This document shows positions 36,017-45,373 of a stretch of 64,000 nucleotides of DNA, one piece after another. The stretch's first letter is position 1; each line of letters opens with the position of its first letter. The position numbers and the translations under genes are program-made. Below the pieces are notes generated by a model. The model was not told where the DNA came from. It was given only the letters and a program-made list of their open reading frames with translations, and did no database searches. The stretch comes from Gammaproteobacteria bacterium (GTDB lineage Bacteria; Pseudomonadota; Gammaproteobacteria; JACKNK01), in assembly GCA_024234955.1 (NCBI GenBank), contig JACKNK010000001.1:682001-746000 (forward strand), read 5' to 3'.

Positions 36017-37114
36017 CTAAAGGATGGCTTTTGGGTAAGAACCCAACACCTTGAACAGGCTGGATTCCTTATCCAACAGCGCAAGGGCCTGGGAAACCTT
36101 GGCATCGTCGACATGGCCATCGATATCGACGAAGAACACATAACTCCACATGCCCTGTCGCGAAGGACGCGACTCGATGCGGGTCATGCTGATGCCGTGT
36201 TGTGCAAACGGGGCCAGCAAGGCCGCCAGGGCGCCAGGGCGGTTCTGTGCGGAAACCAGCAAGGAGGTCTTGTCGCGTCCGGTCGCACCAACCTTCTGAT
36301 TGCCAACGATCAGGAAGCGCGTGGTGTTGTCCGGCTCATCCTCGATATTGCTGGCCAGCGCCGGAACGCCATAAAGCTCGCCTGCTGCTTCGCCGGCAAT
36401 CGCCGCGATGCTCGGATCGGCGGCGGCCCGACGCACTGCCTCGGCATTGCTGCTGACCGCAACGCGCTCCGCCCGGGGGAGCCGGGTATCCAGCCATTCC
36501 CTGCACTGCGCAAGGGCCTGCTGATGGGCGGCAACGCGCTCGATGCGATCCAGCGATTCCGCCCTGCCGAGCAGGTGGTGATGGATACGCAGATCGACCT
36601 CGCCACAGATGCGCAGCGGCGATTTCATGAACATGTCCAGGGTGTGATTGATCACACCCTCGGTGGAATTCTCGACCGGCACCACACCGTAATGCGCATC
36701 GCCCGCCTCGACCTCACGAAACACCTCGTTGATCGCCGCCAGCGGCACGGTTACCACGGCATGGCCGAAATGCTTGATCGCCGCCGCCTGAGTGAACGTC
36801 CCTTCCGGGCCCAGAAACGCGATACGCAGCGGTTCCTGGAGCGCCAAGCACATGGACATGATCTCGCGAAACAGCCGCGTGATCGCTTCATCCGGTAACG
36901 GCCCCTGATTGCGCTCCTTGACCATACGCAGGACTTCCGCCTCGCGCTCCGGACGGTAGAAGTCCGTGGTCTCACCCGCCGCACGCTTGGCCTCGGCAAC
37001 CTGCTGCGCCCACCGTGCGCGTTCGGTCACCAATGCCTGAATGTCGCGATCCAGTTCATCGATACGTTTGCGGATATCGGCCAGCTTCTGACCGGGATTG
37101 GGGGCGTCGCTCAC
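36017..37114 (-). CDS. pheA: Bifunctional chorismate mutase / prephenate dehydratase
   Basis: 365 residues: an AroQ chorismate mutase at residues 10-95 (DIRKRIDELDRDIQALVTER, FYRPEREAEVLRMV), prephenate dehydratase at 95-275 (IAFLGPEGTFTQAAAIKHFG, VPVENSTEGVINHTLDMF, TTRFLIVGNQ) and a C-terminal ACT domain for phenylalanine feedback (NRPGALAALLAPFAQHGISM, then ESRPS). Lies 39 bases upstream of hisC, within the serC-rpsA block. Confidence 0.97.
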   Translation of the reverse strand: MSDAPNPGQKLADIRKRIDELDRDIQALVTERARWAQQVAEAKRAAGETTDFYRPEREAEVLRMVKERNQGPLPDEAITRLFREIMSMCLALQEPLRIAFLGPEGTFTQAAAIKHFGHAVVTVPLAAINEVFREVEAGDAHYGVVPVENSTEGVINHTLDMFMKSPLRICGEVDLRIHHHLLGRAESLDRIERVAAHQQALAQCREWLDTRLPRAERVAVSSNAEAVRRAAADPSIAAIAGEAAGELYGVPALASNIEDEPDNTTRFLIVGNQKVGATGRDKTSLLVSAQNRPGALAALLAPFAQHGISMTRIESRPSRQGMWSYVFFVDIDGHVDDAKVSQALALLDKESSLFKVLGSYPKAIL

Positions 37115-37149
37115 CGGAACTCACCTATACGGAAAGGCTGCAATCAACC

Positions 37150-38313
37150 TTACAGAACGCGTACCGAAAGCACACCCTGGACGGCCGCAATCGCATCGCG
37201 GGTCTGATCGGAAATCGGCGCCGAAACGTCCATCAAGGTGTAGGCCAGATCGCCGCGCGATTCATTGACCATGTGCTGGATATTGAGCCCACCCTTGGCG
37301 AGCTGGTGGGTGATCTGGCCAACCATATCGGGGACGTTGGCATTGACCACGGCAAGACGATGCGCACTGGAACGCGGAAGATTGACGCTCGGGAAGTTGA
37401 CCGAGTTGCTGATGTTGCCGTGCTCCAGATATTCGCGGACCTGGTCCGCAACCATGACCGCGCAGTTCTCCTCGGCCTCTCGGGTGGACGCGCCAAGATG
37501 CGGCAGCGTGATGGCCTTGGGGTGATTTTTCAGGCAGTTGGTCGGGAAATCACAGACATAAGCGCCGATCTTCGGGGTATCGAGCACTGCACATACCGCA
37601 GAGTCATCGACCACGCCGTCGCGGGCAAAATTCAGGATAACCACACCGTCTTTCATGAACTTCAGTCGCTCCGCGTTGATCAGACCCCGGGTAGCGTCGG
37701 TCAGCGGTACGTGGAAAGTCACGAAATCGACCTTGCTGAGCAGGTCGTCGACACTCGCGGCCTTTTCAACCTCGGAGGAAATCTGCCAGGCCGCCTGCAC
37801 AGTGATGGTCGGATCGTAGCCGATGACCTTCATCCCAAGCGCGCGCGCCGCGTTGGCGACCAGCACGCCGATCGCACCCAGACCGATGACGCCCAGGGTG
37901 CGGCCCGGCAATTCGGTACCGACGTAATTCTTCTTGCCGGCCTCGACCGCCTTGCCGATCTCCGGGTCGGTGCCTTCCAGGTTTCGGGCAAAGTCCCAGG
38001 CCTGCGGGATATTGCGTGCCGCCATCAGCATGCCGGCCAGCACCAGTTCCTTGACCGCATTGGCGTTCGCACCGGGGGCGTTGAACACGCACACGCCCCG
38101 CTCGCTCATCTTGGCCACGGGAATGTTGTTGGTACCCGCGCCAGCACGACCGATCGCCTTCACCGACGCCGGCAGTTCCATGTCATGCATCTTCGCGGAG
38201 CGGACCAGGATCGCGTCCGGATTGTTGAACTCCGAGGCGATCTCGTAGTTCTCGCGCGGCAGGCGGTTCAGGCCAACCGAAGAAATATTGTTCAAAGTCA
38301 GAATCTTAAACAT
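37150..38313 (-). CDS. serA: D-3-phosphoglycerate dehydrogenase
   Basis: First step of serine synthesis. 387 residues from ATG 38313 (MFKILTLNNISSVGLNRLP); NAD site GVIGLGAIGVLVANAARALG, catalytic Arg in LNFARDGVVDDSAV, His in LPHLGASTREAEEN, and a C-terminal ACT domain (VNANVPDMVGQITHQLAKGG). It is the shorter SerA type without the intervening domain. It lies between serC and pheA, 138 bases downstream of the serC stop with a REP element between. Confidence 0.95.
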   Translation of the reverse strand: MFKILTLNNISSVGLNRLPRENYEIASEFNNPDAILVRSAKMHDMELPASVKAIGRAGAGTNNIPVAKMSERGVCVFNAPGANANAVKELVLAGMLMAARNIPQAWDFARNLEGTDPEIGKAVEAGKKNYVGTELPGRTLGVIGLGAIGVLVANAARALGMKVIGYDPTITVQAAWQISSEVEKAASVDDLLSKVDFVTFHVPLTDATRGLINAERLKFMKDGVVILNFARDGVVDDSAVCAVLDTPKIGAYVCDFPTNCLKNHPKAITLPHLGASTREAEENCAVMVADQVREYLEHGNISNSVNFPSVNLPRSSAHRLAVVNANVPDMVGQITHQLAKGGLNIQHMVNESRGDLAYTLMDVSAPISDQTRDAIAAVQGVLSVRVL

Positions 38314-38358
38314 CGTTTTATCCAGGTTCGTGTTTGCTGCAAAGCGGACCAAATCACC

Positions 38359-38429
38359 GCAGGAGCGGCTTCAGCCGCAATCGGCGCGGGCCATCGACCA
38401 GACGCCGATCGCGGCTGAAGCCGCGCTTA
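38359..38429. repeat. REP-like palindrome (GGCTTCAGCCG type)
   Basis: Arms 38364-38386 and 38403-38425 are complementary at 21 of 23 positions, with core GCGGCTTCAGCCGC and a 16-base loop. It shares this core and arm design with 3236-3286 and 59997-60085. It lies between serC and serA on the transcribed strand, where it could stabilise or process the mRNA. Confidence 0.75.
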
Positions 38430-38451
38430 CGGGGCACATGCGGCGAAAGAA

Positions 38452-39534
38452 TCAGCCGTGGCGCTTTTCGAAGTCGGCCATGAACTCGACCAGCGACTCG
38501 ACACCGGCTTCCGGCATCGCGTTGTAGATCGATGCACGCATGCCTCCCACCGAGCGATGACCCGCCAATGTGGTCAGGCCCTGGGCCTTCGCCTCGGCCA
38601 GGAAGGTCTTGTCCAGATCGGCATTGGCAAGGATGAACGGCACGTTCATCCAGGAGCGGCAGGCCACATCGACCGGGTTGGAATAGAAATCCGAGCCGTC
38701 GATCGCCGCATAGAGTTTGCCGGCCTTGCGCTGATTGATCTCCGCCATACCCGCAAGTCCGCCCAGATCCTTCAGCCATTGGAACACCAAGCCTGCGATA
38801 TACCAGGCGTAGGTGGACGGCGTGTTGTACATGGACTCGTTATCGGCGGCGACCTTGTAATCGAACATGGTCGGGGTGTCGCAGAGCGTCTCCCCAAGCA
38901 GATCGTCGCGAACGATGACGATGGTCAGACCTGCCGGGCCGATGTTCTTCTGCGCGCCGGCATAGATCAGGCCGTAACGGCTGACATCGATCGGGCGCGA
39001 CAGGATGGTCGAAGACATGTCCGCAACCAGCGGGACATCGCCGCTCTCCGGAACGTAAGGAAATTCGACCCCGCCAATGGTCTCGTTCGGGGTGTAGTGA
39101 AGGTAAGCCGCGTTGGTGTTGAGGGTAAGTTCTGCCTGGGCCGGCACGGTGGTGAATTTGCTGGCCTCGGAACTGCCGGCAATGCCCACGGTGCAGTACC
39201 GACCTGCCTCCTCGATGGCCTTTTTCGACCAGGCGCCGGTATTGATGTAATCGGCAGCGGTCCTGGAACGCAGCAGATTCATTGGAATCGCTGCGAACTG
39301 GCTGCTCGCACCACCCTGGAGAAACAGCACCTTGTAGTTGTCCGGCACACCCAGCAAGGTGCGCAGATCGGCCTCGGCCTTGGCGGCAATGGACATGTAT
39401 TCCTTGCCGCGATGGCTCATCTCCATCACCGACATACCCGAACCGTTCCAATCCAGCATTTCGGCCTGAGCCTGTTCCAGAACAGCCTGCGGCAACATCG
39501 CCGGACCGGCGCTGAAGTTGTAAACACGATTCAT
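38452..39534 (-). CDS. serC: Phosphoserine aminotransferase
   Basis: Second step of serine synthesis, also used in pyridoxal phosphate synthesis. 360 residues: YNFSAGPAMLPQAVLEQAQA at the N-terminus, EMSHRGKEYMSIAAKAEADL, VADMSSTILSRPIDVSRYGL and YAGAQKNIGPAGLTIVIVRD with the PLP lysine, and the C-terminal VGGMRASIYNAMPEAGV. First gene of the minus-strand serC-serA-pheA-hisC-tyrA-aroA-cmk-rpsA block, divergent from the GGDEF/EAL gene. Confidence 0.97.
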   Translation of the reverse strand: MNRVYNFSAGPAMLPQAVLEQAQAEMLDWNGSGMSVMEMSHRGKEYMSIAAKAEADLRTLLGVPDNYKVLFLQGGASSQFAAIPMNLLRSRTAADYINTGAWSKKAIEEAGRYCTVGIAGSSEASKFTTVPAQAELTLNTNAAYLHYTPNETIGGVEFPYVPESGDVPLVADMSSTILSRPIDVSRYGLIYAGAQKNIGPAGLTIVIVRDDLLGETLCDTPTMFDYKVAADNESMYNTPSTYAWYIAGLVFQWLKDLGGLAGMAEINQRKAGKLYAAIDGSDFYSNPVDVACRSWMNVPFILANADLDKTFLAEAKAQGLTTLAGHRSVGGMRASIYNAMPEAGVESLVEFMADFEKRHG

Positions 39535-39719
39535 CTGATGGCTCCGTGGATTGGTATGAGGACGGCAGATCGCCGGTTGAGCGGCGAAAAGCTTCAGATT
39601 ATGCCAGCAAATTTAGCCTTTTGAGTTGCACCGGACGCCCTACGCGCGAAGACAGCCCGCAATCACTTGGCGATAATCAGACTGTGCGGATACAAGGCAC
39701 CAAGGAACCTCAGGTGACA

Positions 39720-41426
39720 ATGCAAAATCATGGTGACAAACCCCAGATACTGATCGCCGACGACGATCCGGTCACCCGGCTCAGTGTCGAGCACTATCTT
39801 GCCAAGCAAGGCTATGCGACCCACACGGTCAACGATGGCCTGGCCGTTCTGGAGGCGCTGGACGGACTCTCCCCCGATCTGATCATCCTCGACGCCAACA
39901 TGCCGCGAATGAACGGTTTCGACACCTGCCAGGCATTGCGTGAACATCCGCATGCCCATGACCTGCCAGTGATGATGCTCACCGGGCTGACCGATGACGC
40001 CGACATTGAGCGCGCGTTTGCGATCGGCGCCGACGAATATGTCACCAAACCCATTCACTGGGTGGTCCTGAAAGCGCGCGTGCAATGGTTGCTCAATCGC
40101 TACTGGATCACGCGGGAGCTCGAATATCGCGCCTACTACGACACCCTGACCGGGCTGCCAAACCGGCGCATGCTGATCGATCAACTCGGACGCGCCGTCT
40201 CCCATACAAAGCGTCACCATCAGCGTGCCGCGTTGATGTTCCTTGACCTCGACAATTTCAAAACCGTCAACGACAGCTTCGGGCACCAGACCGGCGACAT
40301 CCTGCTGCAGAACGTCGCCAATCGCTTACGTTCCTCGGTTCGCAACGAGGACGTCATCGCGCGTATGGGTGGCGATGAATTCGTCGTCCTCCTCAACGAC
40401 CTGGGGCAGAGTGAAACGGACGCGCTCCGCCATGCCTGGGGTATCGCCGAAAAGCTGCTCAGCGTGGTGGATGACACCTTGATCATTGACAACATCGAGA
40501 TTCCCATCGGCACCAGCATTGGCATCACCCTGTTCCCCGATGGGGATCATGACGCCGACGCTCTCTTGATGCAGGCCGACACCGCGATGTACCAGGCCAA
40601 GGCTGCCGGACGGAACCAGGTGCAGATGTATCAGCCTGCGATGCACCGGGCCGCGATCGAGCGTCTGGGCCTGCAGAACGACCTGCGCCGCGCCGTCGCC
40701 GATGACCAGTTGATGATCTATCTGCAAGGTCAGGTCAACGATAACGGGCTGACCATTGGCTGCGAGGCATTGCTGCGCTGGAACCACCCCCTGCGCGGCA
40801 TGATCCCCCCCGACATCTTCATTCCGCTGGCGGAGGAAAGCAGCCTGATCATTGCGCTTGGCGACTGGGTGATGCTCCGGGCCTGCGAGCACATCGCGCA
40901 CCACCTTTCCCAGCATCCGGACGTGCAGCCGCCATTACGGGTCGCGGTAAACGTCAGCCCGCGTCAATTCATGCAACTGGATTTCGTCTCGCGAGTCGAA
41001 CACACCCTGCGGCAGACCGGCTTGCCCCCGGATCGACTGGAACTCGAACTCACCGAAGGCATGCTGATCAAGAATTTCGACGAAATCATTCGCAAGATGG
41101 CCGCGTTGAAGGCCCTGGGGATCAAGATTTCGATCGACGACTTCGGTACCGGCTATTCATCGCTTTCGTATCTGACCCGACTTCCGGTGGACAAGCTCAA
41201 GATCGACAAGTCTTTCGTCCAGCAGGCTCTCGATGACCCTCGGGCCGCCGCGCTGGTCCGCACCATCATTGCGATGGCCAACAACCTTAGCTTCGATGTC
41301 ATCGCGGAAGGCGTCGAAACGGAAGCCGAGCATGATTTCCTGAAACGCTGCGGCTGTTTCTCGTATCAGGGTTTTTATTGGTACGAACCCATGCCGGCCC
41401 GGACATTTCTCGCCTCGCTTCAGTGA
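39720..41426 (+). CDS. Response regulator with REC, GGDEF and EAL domains (c-di-GMP turnover)
   Basis: A 568-residue cytoplasmic protein. REC domain (residues 10-125): ILIADDDPVTRLSVEHYLAK, phospho-acceptor in LIILDANMPRMNG, Lys in DEYVTKPI. GGDEF domain: YYDTLTGLPNRRMLIDQLGR, intact ARMGGDEFVVLL, with an inhibitory-site RNED five residues before GGDEF. EAL domain: CEALLRWNHP, VAVNVSPRQF, LELELTEGML, IDDFGTGYSSLSYL and AEGVETEAEH, the catalytic residues present. So both cyclase and phosphodiesterase could be active. ATG 39720 (MQNHGDKPQ) is preceded by CAGGTGA; the longer frame lacks such a site. No cognate kinase is adjacent. Confidence 0.93.
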   Translation: MQNHGDKPQILIADDDPVTRLSVEHYLAKQGYATHTVNDGLAVLEALDGLSPDLIILDANMPRMNGFDTCQALREHPHAHDLPVMMLTGLTDDADIERAFAIGADEYVTKPIHWVVLKARVQWLLNRYWITRELEYRAYYDTLTGLPNRRMLIDQLGRAVSHTKRHHQRAALMFLDLDNFKTVNDSFGHQTGDILLQNVANRLRSSVRNEDVIARMGGDEFVVLLNDLGQSETDALRHAWGIAEKLLSVVDDTLIIDNIEIPIGTSIGITLFPDGDHDADALLMQADTAMYQAKAAGRNQVQMYQPAMHRAAIERLGLQNDLRRAVADDQLMIYLQGQVNDNGLTIGCEALLRWNHPLRGMIPPDIFIPLAEESSLIIALGDWVMLRACEHIAHHLSQHPDVQPPLRVAVNVSPRQFMQLDFVSRVEHTLRQTGLPPDRLELELTEGMLIKNFDEIIRKMAALKALGIKISIDDFGTGYSSLSYLTRLPVDKLKIDKSFVQQALDDPRAAALVRTIIAMANNLSFDVIAEGVETEAEHDFLKRCGCFSYQGFYWYEPMPARTFLASLQ

Positions 41427-41450
41427 TAACCGGCGCCCGGCTTCGGCCCT

Positions 41451-41912
41451 TTAGATCGCCTTGGCGAAGATCAGCGCATCTTCTTTCCCGTGCGCGCTGG
41501 GATAGTAATTCTTGCGCCGACCGACTTCATTGAATCCCATGTCCTCATACAAGCTCACGGCGGCAATATTGGAGGGTCGCACCTCCAGCAACATGGTATC
41601 CGCGCCCCGCTCCCCGGCGAGTCGGAGCATGGAGGCAAGCAAACGCCGCCCCAGGCCGGTACGACGTTGCGCAGGGTTCACACAGACATTGAGGATATGT
41701 GCCTCCCCGACTGCGACCGACATCACGATGTATCCGAGTACGTTCCCGGCTTCCGCACAGATCCAGCAGGAATACCCCACCCTCAGGCAATCACGGAAGA
41801 TGTTCTCGGTCCACGGATAGGGGTACGAGGACTGCTCCACGCGCATCACTGCGGGCAGATCGTCCAGCGTCATCGGACGTAGATTGCGGCAATCCGTGTC
41901 GCCAATACTCAC
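41451..41912 (-). CDS. rimI: Ribosomal protein S18 alanine N-acetyltransferase
   Basis: A 153-residue GNAT enzyme: NVCVNPAQRRTGLGRRLL is the acetyl-CoA loop, then EVRPSNIAAVSLYEDMGFNE and RRKNYYPSAHGKEDALIFAK, matching RimI. I chose GTG 41912, four bases behind the uracil-DNA glycosylase stop; the open frame upstream lies within that gene. An internal ATG (MTLDDLPAVM) is a shorter alternative. Linkage to a uracil-DNA glycosylase gene is common in this group. Confidence 0.9.
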   Translation of the reverse strand: MSIGDTDCRNLRPMTLDDLPAVMRVEQSSYPYPWTENIFRDCLRVGYSCWICAEAGNVLGYIVMSVAVGEAHILNVCVNPAQRRTGLGRRLLASMLRLAGERGADTMLLEVRPSNIAAVSLYEDMGFNEVGRRKNYYPSAHGKEDALIFAKAI

Positions 41913-41916
41913 GCGA

Positions 41917-42816
41917 CTAGTTCTGCAACAAGCGGCGCACGAAGCGCAGATCTTCCCAAGCCTTGCGTTTGTCTGCAGGCGTCCGCAACAAATAGGCCGG
42001 GTGATAGGTAACGACGACCGGGAGGTTGAAGTCCCGCAGTCCGTGCGACTGACCGCGCAACCGCGCCAGACTGTCACTGGTTTCCAGCAGGCTATGCGCT
42101 GCGTGCCGACCCAAGGCAACCAACACATCCGGCTCGATCAATTGCAATTGGCGCCAAAGATAACCGGAACAGGCCGCGACTTCGGCGGCTTGCGGATCGC
42201 GATTGTTGGGCGGTCGGCACTTGAGCACATTGGCGATATAGACCTGATCGCGTACCAGACCGATTGCCTTAAGCATGGCGTTGAGCAGTTGGCCGGCGCG
42301 TCCGACAAACGGCTCGCCCTGCTGATCCTCGTCGCGCCCCGGGGCTTCACCGACGATCATCAGCCGCGCCTTTCGATCCCCGATGCCGAACACCGTCTGC
42401 GTCCGGGTCTTATGCAGATCGCAACGGGTACAAGCCGCGACATGCCTGGCCAGATCGTCCCATCCAAATTGGGAAACGCCCGCTTGCAGCGGCAGATCGA
42501 AGCCGAAATCATCATCGTCGTCCGGCGGCGGCACATCGAGATAGGCATCCAGCGGGGGGAGATCGTCATCGCCCGGCATACCAGCATCCACATCTCCAGG
42601 CATTTCCGCAGGTGCCGGCACGGAGGAGGTCTGAGCGATTGATGTGGCGTTGGCGGATGGCGAAACGTCGGCCTCGCGCGTCAGCGCCAGATCAGTGACT
42701 CCGGTCCCCCGTTCAACCACAGGAACCGTCTCCGCATCGAGCCGGGAATTGCGCGACACCCAGACATCAATATCCATGGCATCGAGATAGGCTTGTCGGC
42801 GTGCGTCGAGTGGCAT
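41917..42816 (-). CDS. Family 4/5-type uracil-DNA glycosylase (Fe-S)
   Basis: Removes uracil from DNA. The core has CTRCDLHKTRTQTVFGIGD, LMIVGEAPGRDEDQQGEPFV, GRAGQLLNAMLKAIGL, LKCRPPNNRDPQAAEVAAC and VVTYHPAYLLR, giving the four cluster cysteines and the catalytic motifs. A Pro/Asp-rich linker of about 90 residues (PPPDDDDDFGFDLP near its end) joins it to an N-terminal segment. I use ATG 42816 (MPLDARRQAYLDAMDIDVWV), which fits relatives; ATG 42855 and GTG 42879 are possible longer starts. Confidence 0.88.
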   Translation of the reverse strand: MPLDARRQAYLDAMDIDVWVSRNSRLDAETVPVVERGTGVTDLALTREADVSPSANATSIAQTSSVPAPAEMPGDVDAGMPGDDDLPPLDAYLDVPPPDDDDDFGFDLPLQAGVSQFGWDDLARHVAACTRCDLHKTRTQTVFGIGDRKARLMIVGEAPGRDEDQQGEPFVGRAGQLLNAMLKAIGLVRDQVYIANVLKCRPPNNRDPQAAEVAACSGYLWRQLQLIEPDVLVALGRHAAHSLLETSDSLARLRGQSHGLRDFNLPVVVTYHPAYLLRTPADKRKAWEDLRFVRRLLQN

Positions 42817-43100
42817 CGGGCGATCGTTCAAGGAGTCAGCGATGAAAGAAGCCATTGTGCCCGAAGCGTTCGATACCACAAGCAGGCCCCATCACTAGTC
42901 CTTGGCTTTGTCGATACCGACGGACGTCTTCGTATCTCGCCGAAAACGCGGGCCTAGCCACCAGCGCGCCATAAGTCCGCAAACCTTATGGGCGGCATAC
43001 CGTCGCTTGCACTTCCTTGGACACCGCCAAGTGCGGTTATAATGCCGGGTTTCGCGTTGCCAGTGACGCCCACCTCAACCTCCCTAGCGAGTTCTCCAAC

Positions 43101-45191
43101 ATGACCGACCTCAGCAAGTACCGGAACATCGGCATTTTTGCCCATGTGGACGCCGGCAAGACCACGACCACCGAACGCATTCTCAAGCTCACCGGCAAGA
43201 TCCATAAGATCGGTGAAGTGCATGACGGCGCGGCCACGACGGACTTCATGGTTCAGGAGCAGGAGCGCGGCATCACCATCCAGTCCGCAGCGACCACCGC
43301 ATTCTGGAAAGATCATCGCCTGAACATCATCGACACTCCGGGACACGTGGACTTCACCATCGAGGTGTATCGCTCCCTGAAGGTGCTCGACGGCGGCGTC
43401 GGCGTGTTCTGCGGTTCCGGCGGCGTCGAACCGCAGTCCGAGACCAACTGGCGCTACGCCAACGAATCCGAAGTCTCGCGCATCATCCTGGTCAACAAGC
43501 TCGACCGCATGGGCGCCGACTTCTACCGCGTCGTCAAGCAGGTCAAGGAAGTCCTTGCCGCCAACCCGCTGGTCATGGTGCTGCCGATCGGTATCGAGGA
43601 AGATTTCAAGGGTGTCGTCGACCTGCTCACCCGCAAGGCGTGGATCTGGGACGACTCCGGTGACCCGATGAACTATGAGATCGTCGATCCGCCGGCGGAC
43701 ATGGCCGATCTGGTCGAAGAATGGCGCGAGAAGCTGATTGAAGCGGCGATCGAAGAAGACGAAGACCTGATGCTTCCCTACCTGGAAGATGGTGTCGAAC
43801 CGTCTCTGGACGAGCTCAAGCGCTGCATCCGTCTGGGCACCAACAAGCTGCACTTCTTCCCGACCTACTGCGGCTCGGCGTTCAAGAACAAGGGCATCCA
43901 GCTGGTGCTGGACGCAGTCGTCGACTATCTGCCGAGCCCGACAGAAGTCCTTCCCCAGCCGGAAGTGGACATGGAAGGCAACGAGACCGGCAAGTTTGCG
44001 ATCGTCGATCCGGACGGACCTCTGCGTGCGCTGGCGTTCAAGATCATGGACGACCGCTACGGCGCCCTGACCTTCACCCGCATCTACTCCGGCCGCATCA
44101 AGAAGGGCGACACCGTCCTCAACACCTTCACCGGCAAGAATGAGCGCATCGGTCGTCTGGTCGAAATGCACGCCGACGAGCGCATCGAACTCGACTCTGC
44201 GCAGGCCGGTGACATCGTCGCCCTGCTCGGCATGAAGAACACTCAGACCGGTCATACCCTGTGCGACGTGAACAACCCGGCCACCCTGGAACCGATGGTG
44301 TTCCCGGACCCGGTCATCTCCATCGCCATCCAGCCGAAGGACAAGGGTGCGGCCGAAAAACTGGGCATCGCGCTCAACAAGATGATGCAGGAAGACCCGT
44401 CGTTCCGCGTCGAAACCGACGAAGACTCCGGCGAAACCATCATCAAGGGCATGGGCGAACTGCACCTCGACATCAAGGTGGACATCCTCAAGCGTACCCA
44501 CGGCATCGAAACCATCATCGGCAAGCCGCAGGTCGCCTACCGCGAAGCCATCACCGGCACGGTCGCCGACAGCTATACCCACAAGAAGCAGACCGGCGGT
44601 TCCGGTCAGTTCGCGAAGATCGACTACCGTATCGAACCGGGCGAGCCGGGCAGCGGCTTCCAGTTCGTGTCCGAAGTCACCGGCGGCAACGTGCCGCGTG
44701 AATTCTGGCCGTCGGTCGAAAAGGGCTTCCGCGTCTCCCTGGTACGCGGCACCCTGGCCGGCTTCCCGCTGGAAGACGTCAAGTTTGCCCTGACCGACGG
44801 TGGCTTCCACCCGGTCGACTCCTCGGGTATCGCCTACGAAATCGCGGCCAAGGCCGCCTATCGTCAGTCGATTCCCAAGGCCGGACCGCAGTTGATGGAG
44901 CCGATCATGAAGATCGACGTGTTCACGCCGGAAGATCACGTTGGCGACGTCATCGGCGACCTCAACCGCCGTCGCGCCATGATCCAGGGCCAGGAATCGG
45001 GTCCGACCGGTACCCGCGTCAAGGCCCAGGCCCCGCTGTCCGAGATGTTCGGCTACATCGGCGATCTGCGCACCATGACCTCCGGTCGTGGCCAGTTCTC
45101 CATGGAGTTCGACCACTATGCCCCGTGCCCGCGCAACGTCGCCGACGCGGTCATCAAGGAAGTCCAGGAGCGCAACAAGGCTGACAAGTAA
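43101..45191 (+). CDS. fusA2: Elongation factor G, FusA2-type paralogue
   Basis: A 696-residue translational GTPase: G1 FAHVDAGKTTTTERILKLTG, G2 GITIQSAATTAFWKDH, G3 DTPGHVDFTIEVY, G4 NKLDRMG, then domains II to V ending EMFGYIGDLRTMTSGRGQFS. Several stretches (MTDLSKYRNIGIFAHVDAGK, GSGGVEPQSETNWRYANESE) match the second EF-G found in Vibrio and Pseudomonas rather than the str-operon enzyme, and no rpsL, rpsG or tuf is nearby. Start ATG 43101; the upstream in-frame codon at 43017 is not supported. A strong terminator follows. Confidence 0.92.
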   Translation: MTDLSKYRNIGIFAHVDAGKTTTTERILKLTGKIHKIGEVHDGAATTDFMVQEQERGITIQSAATTAFWKDHRLNIIDTPGHVDFTIEVYRSLKVLDGGVGVFCGSGGVEPQSETNWRYANESEVSRIILVNKLDRMGADFYRVVKQVKEVLAANPLVMVLPIGIEEDFKGVVDLLTRKAWIWDDSGDPMNYEIVDPPADMADLVEEWREKLIEAAIEEDEDLMLPYLEDGVEPSLDELKRCIRLGTNKLHFFPTYCGSAFKNKGIQLVLDAVVDYLPSPTEVLPQPEVDMEGNETGKFAIVDPDGPLRALAFKIMDDRYGALTFTRIYSGRIKKGDTVLNTFTGKNERIGRLVEMHADERIELDSAQAGDIVALLGMKNTQTGHTLCDVNNPATLEPMVFPDPVISIAIQPKDKGAAEKLGIALNKMMQEDPSFRVETDEDSGETIIKGMGELHLDIKVDILKRTHGIETIIGKPQVAYREAITGTVADSYTHKKQTGGSGQFAKIDYRIEPGEPGSGFQFVSEVTGGNVPREFWPSVEKGFRVSLVRGTLAGFPLEDVKFALTDGGFHPVDSSGIAYEIAAKAAYRQSIPKAGPQLMEPIMKIDVFTPEDHVGDVIGDLNRRRAMIQGQESGPTGTRVKAQAPLSEMFGYIGDLRTMTSGRGQFSMEFDHYAPCPRNVADAVIKEVQERNKADK

Positions 45192-45216
45192 GACACATCA
45201 TCGCGTTGCTACAAGG

Positions 45217-45250
45217 AAAAAGCCCTGTCCGGTCACGGACAGGGCTTTTT
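45217..45250 (+). terminator. Rho-independent terminator of fusA2
   Basis: A 14-bp perfect stem, AAAAAGCCCTGTCC with GGACAGGGCTTTTT, loop GGTCAC, with a T-tract, starting 26 bases after the stop codon. Confidence 0.92.
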
Positions 45251-45283
45251 TATGCGCGCCACGCTGGATTCTCACACGGGCAT

Positions 45284-45320
45284 AAAAAAAGCCCCGAAAC
45301 CCAATTTGGGCTCGGGGCTC
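45284..45320 (-). terminator. Rho-independent terminator of the repeat-rich lipoprotein gene
   Basis: On the minus strand an AGCCCCGAGCCCA/TGGGTTTCGGGGCT stem (one internal mismatch of two bases, loop AAT) is followed by seven T residues. It lies downstream of the minus-strand gene ending at 45374. Confidence 0.85.
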
Positions 45321-45373
45321 ATTCCGCCCTTCATCCACACGCGGATAAAGGGCGCCGGGCGAAACACCTGTAA

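Noticed and set aside
42954..45116. 720-codon open frame on the minus strand opposite fusA2
   Set aside because: It mirrors fusA2 codon by codon; long antisense frames are expected in GC-rich genes, and the protein has no family features or start site.
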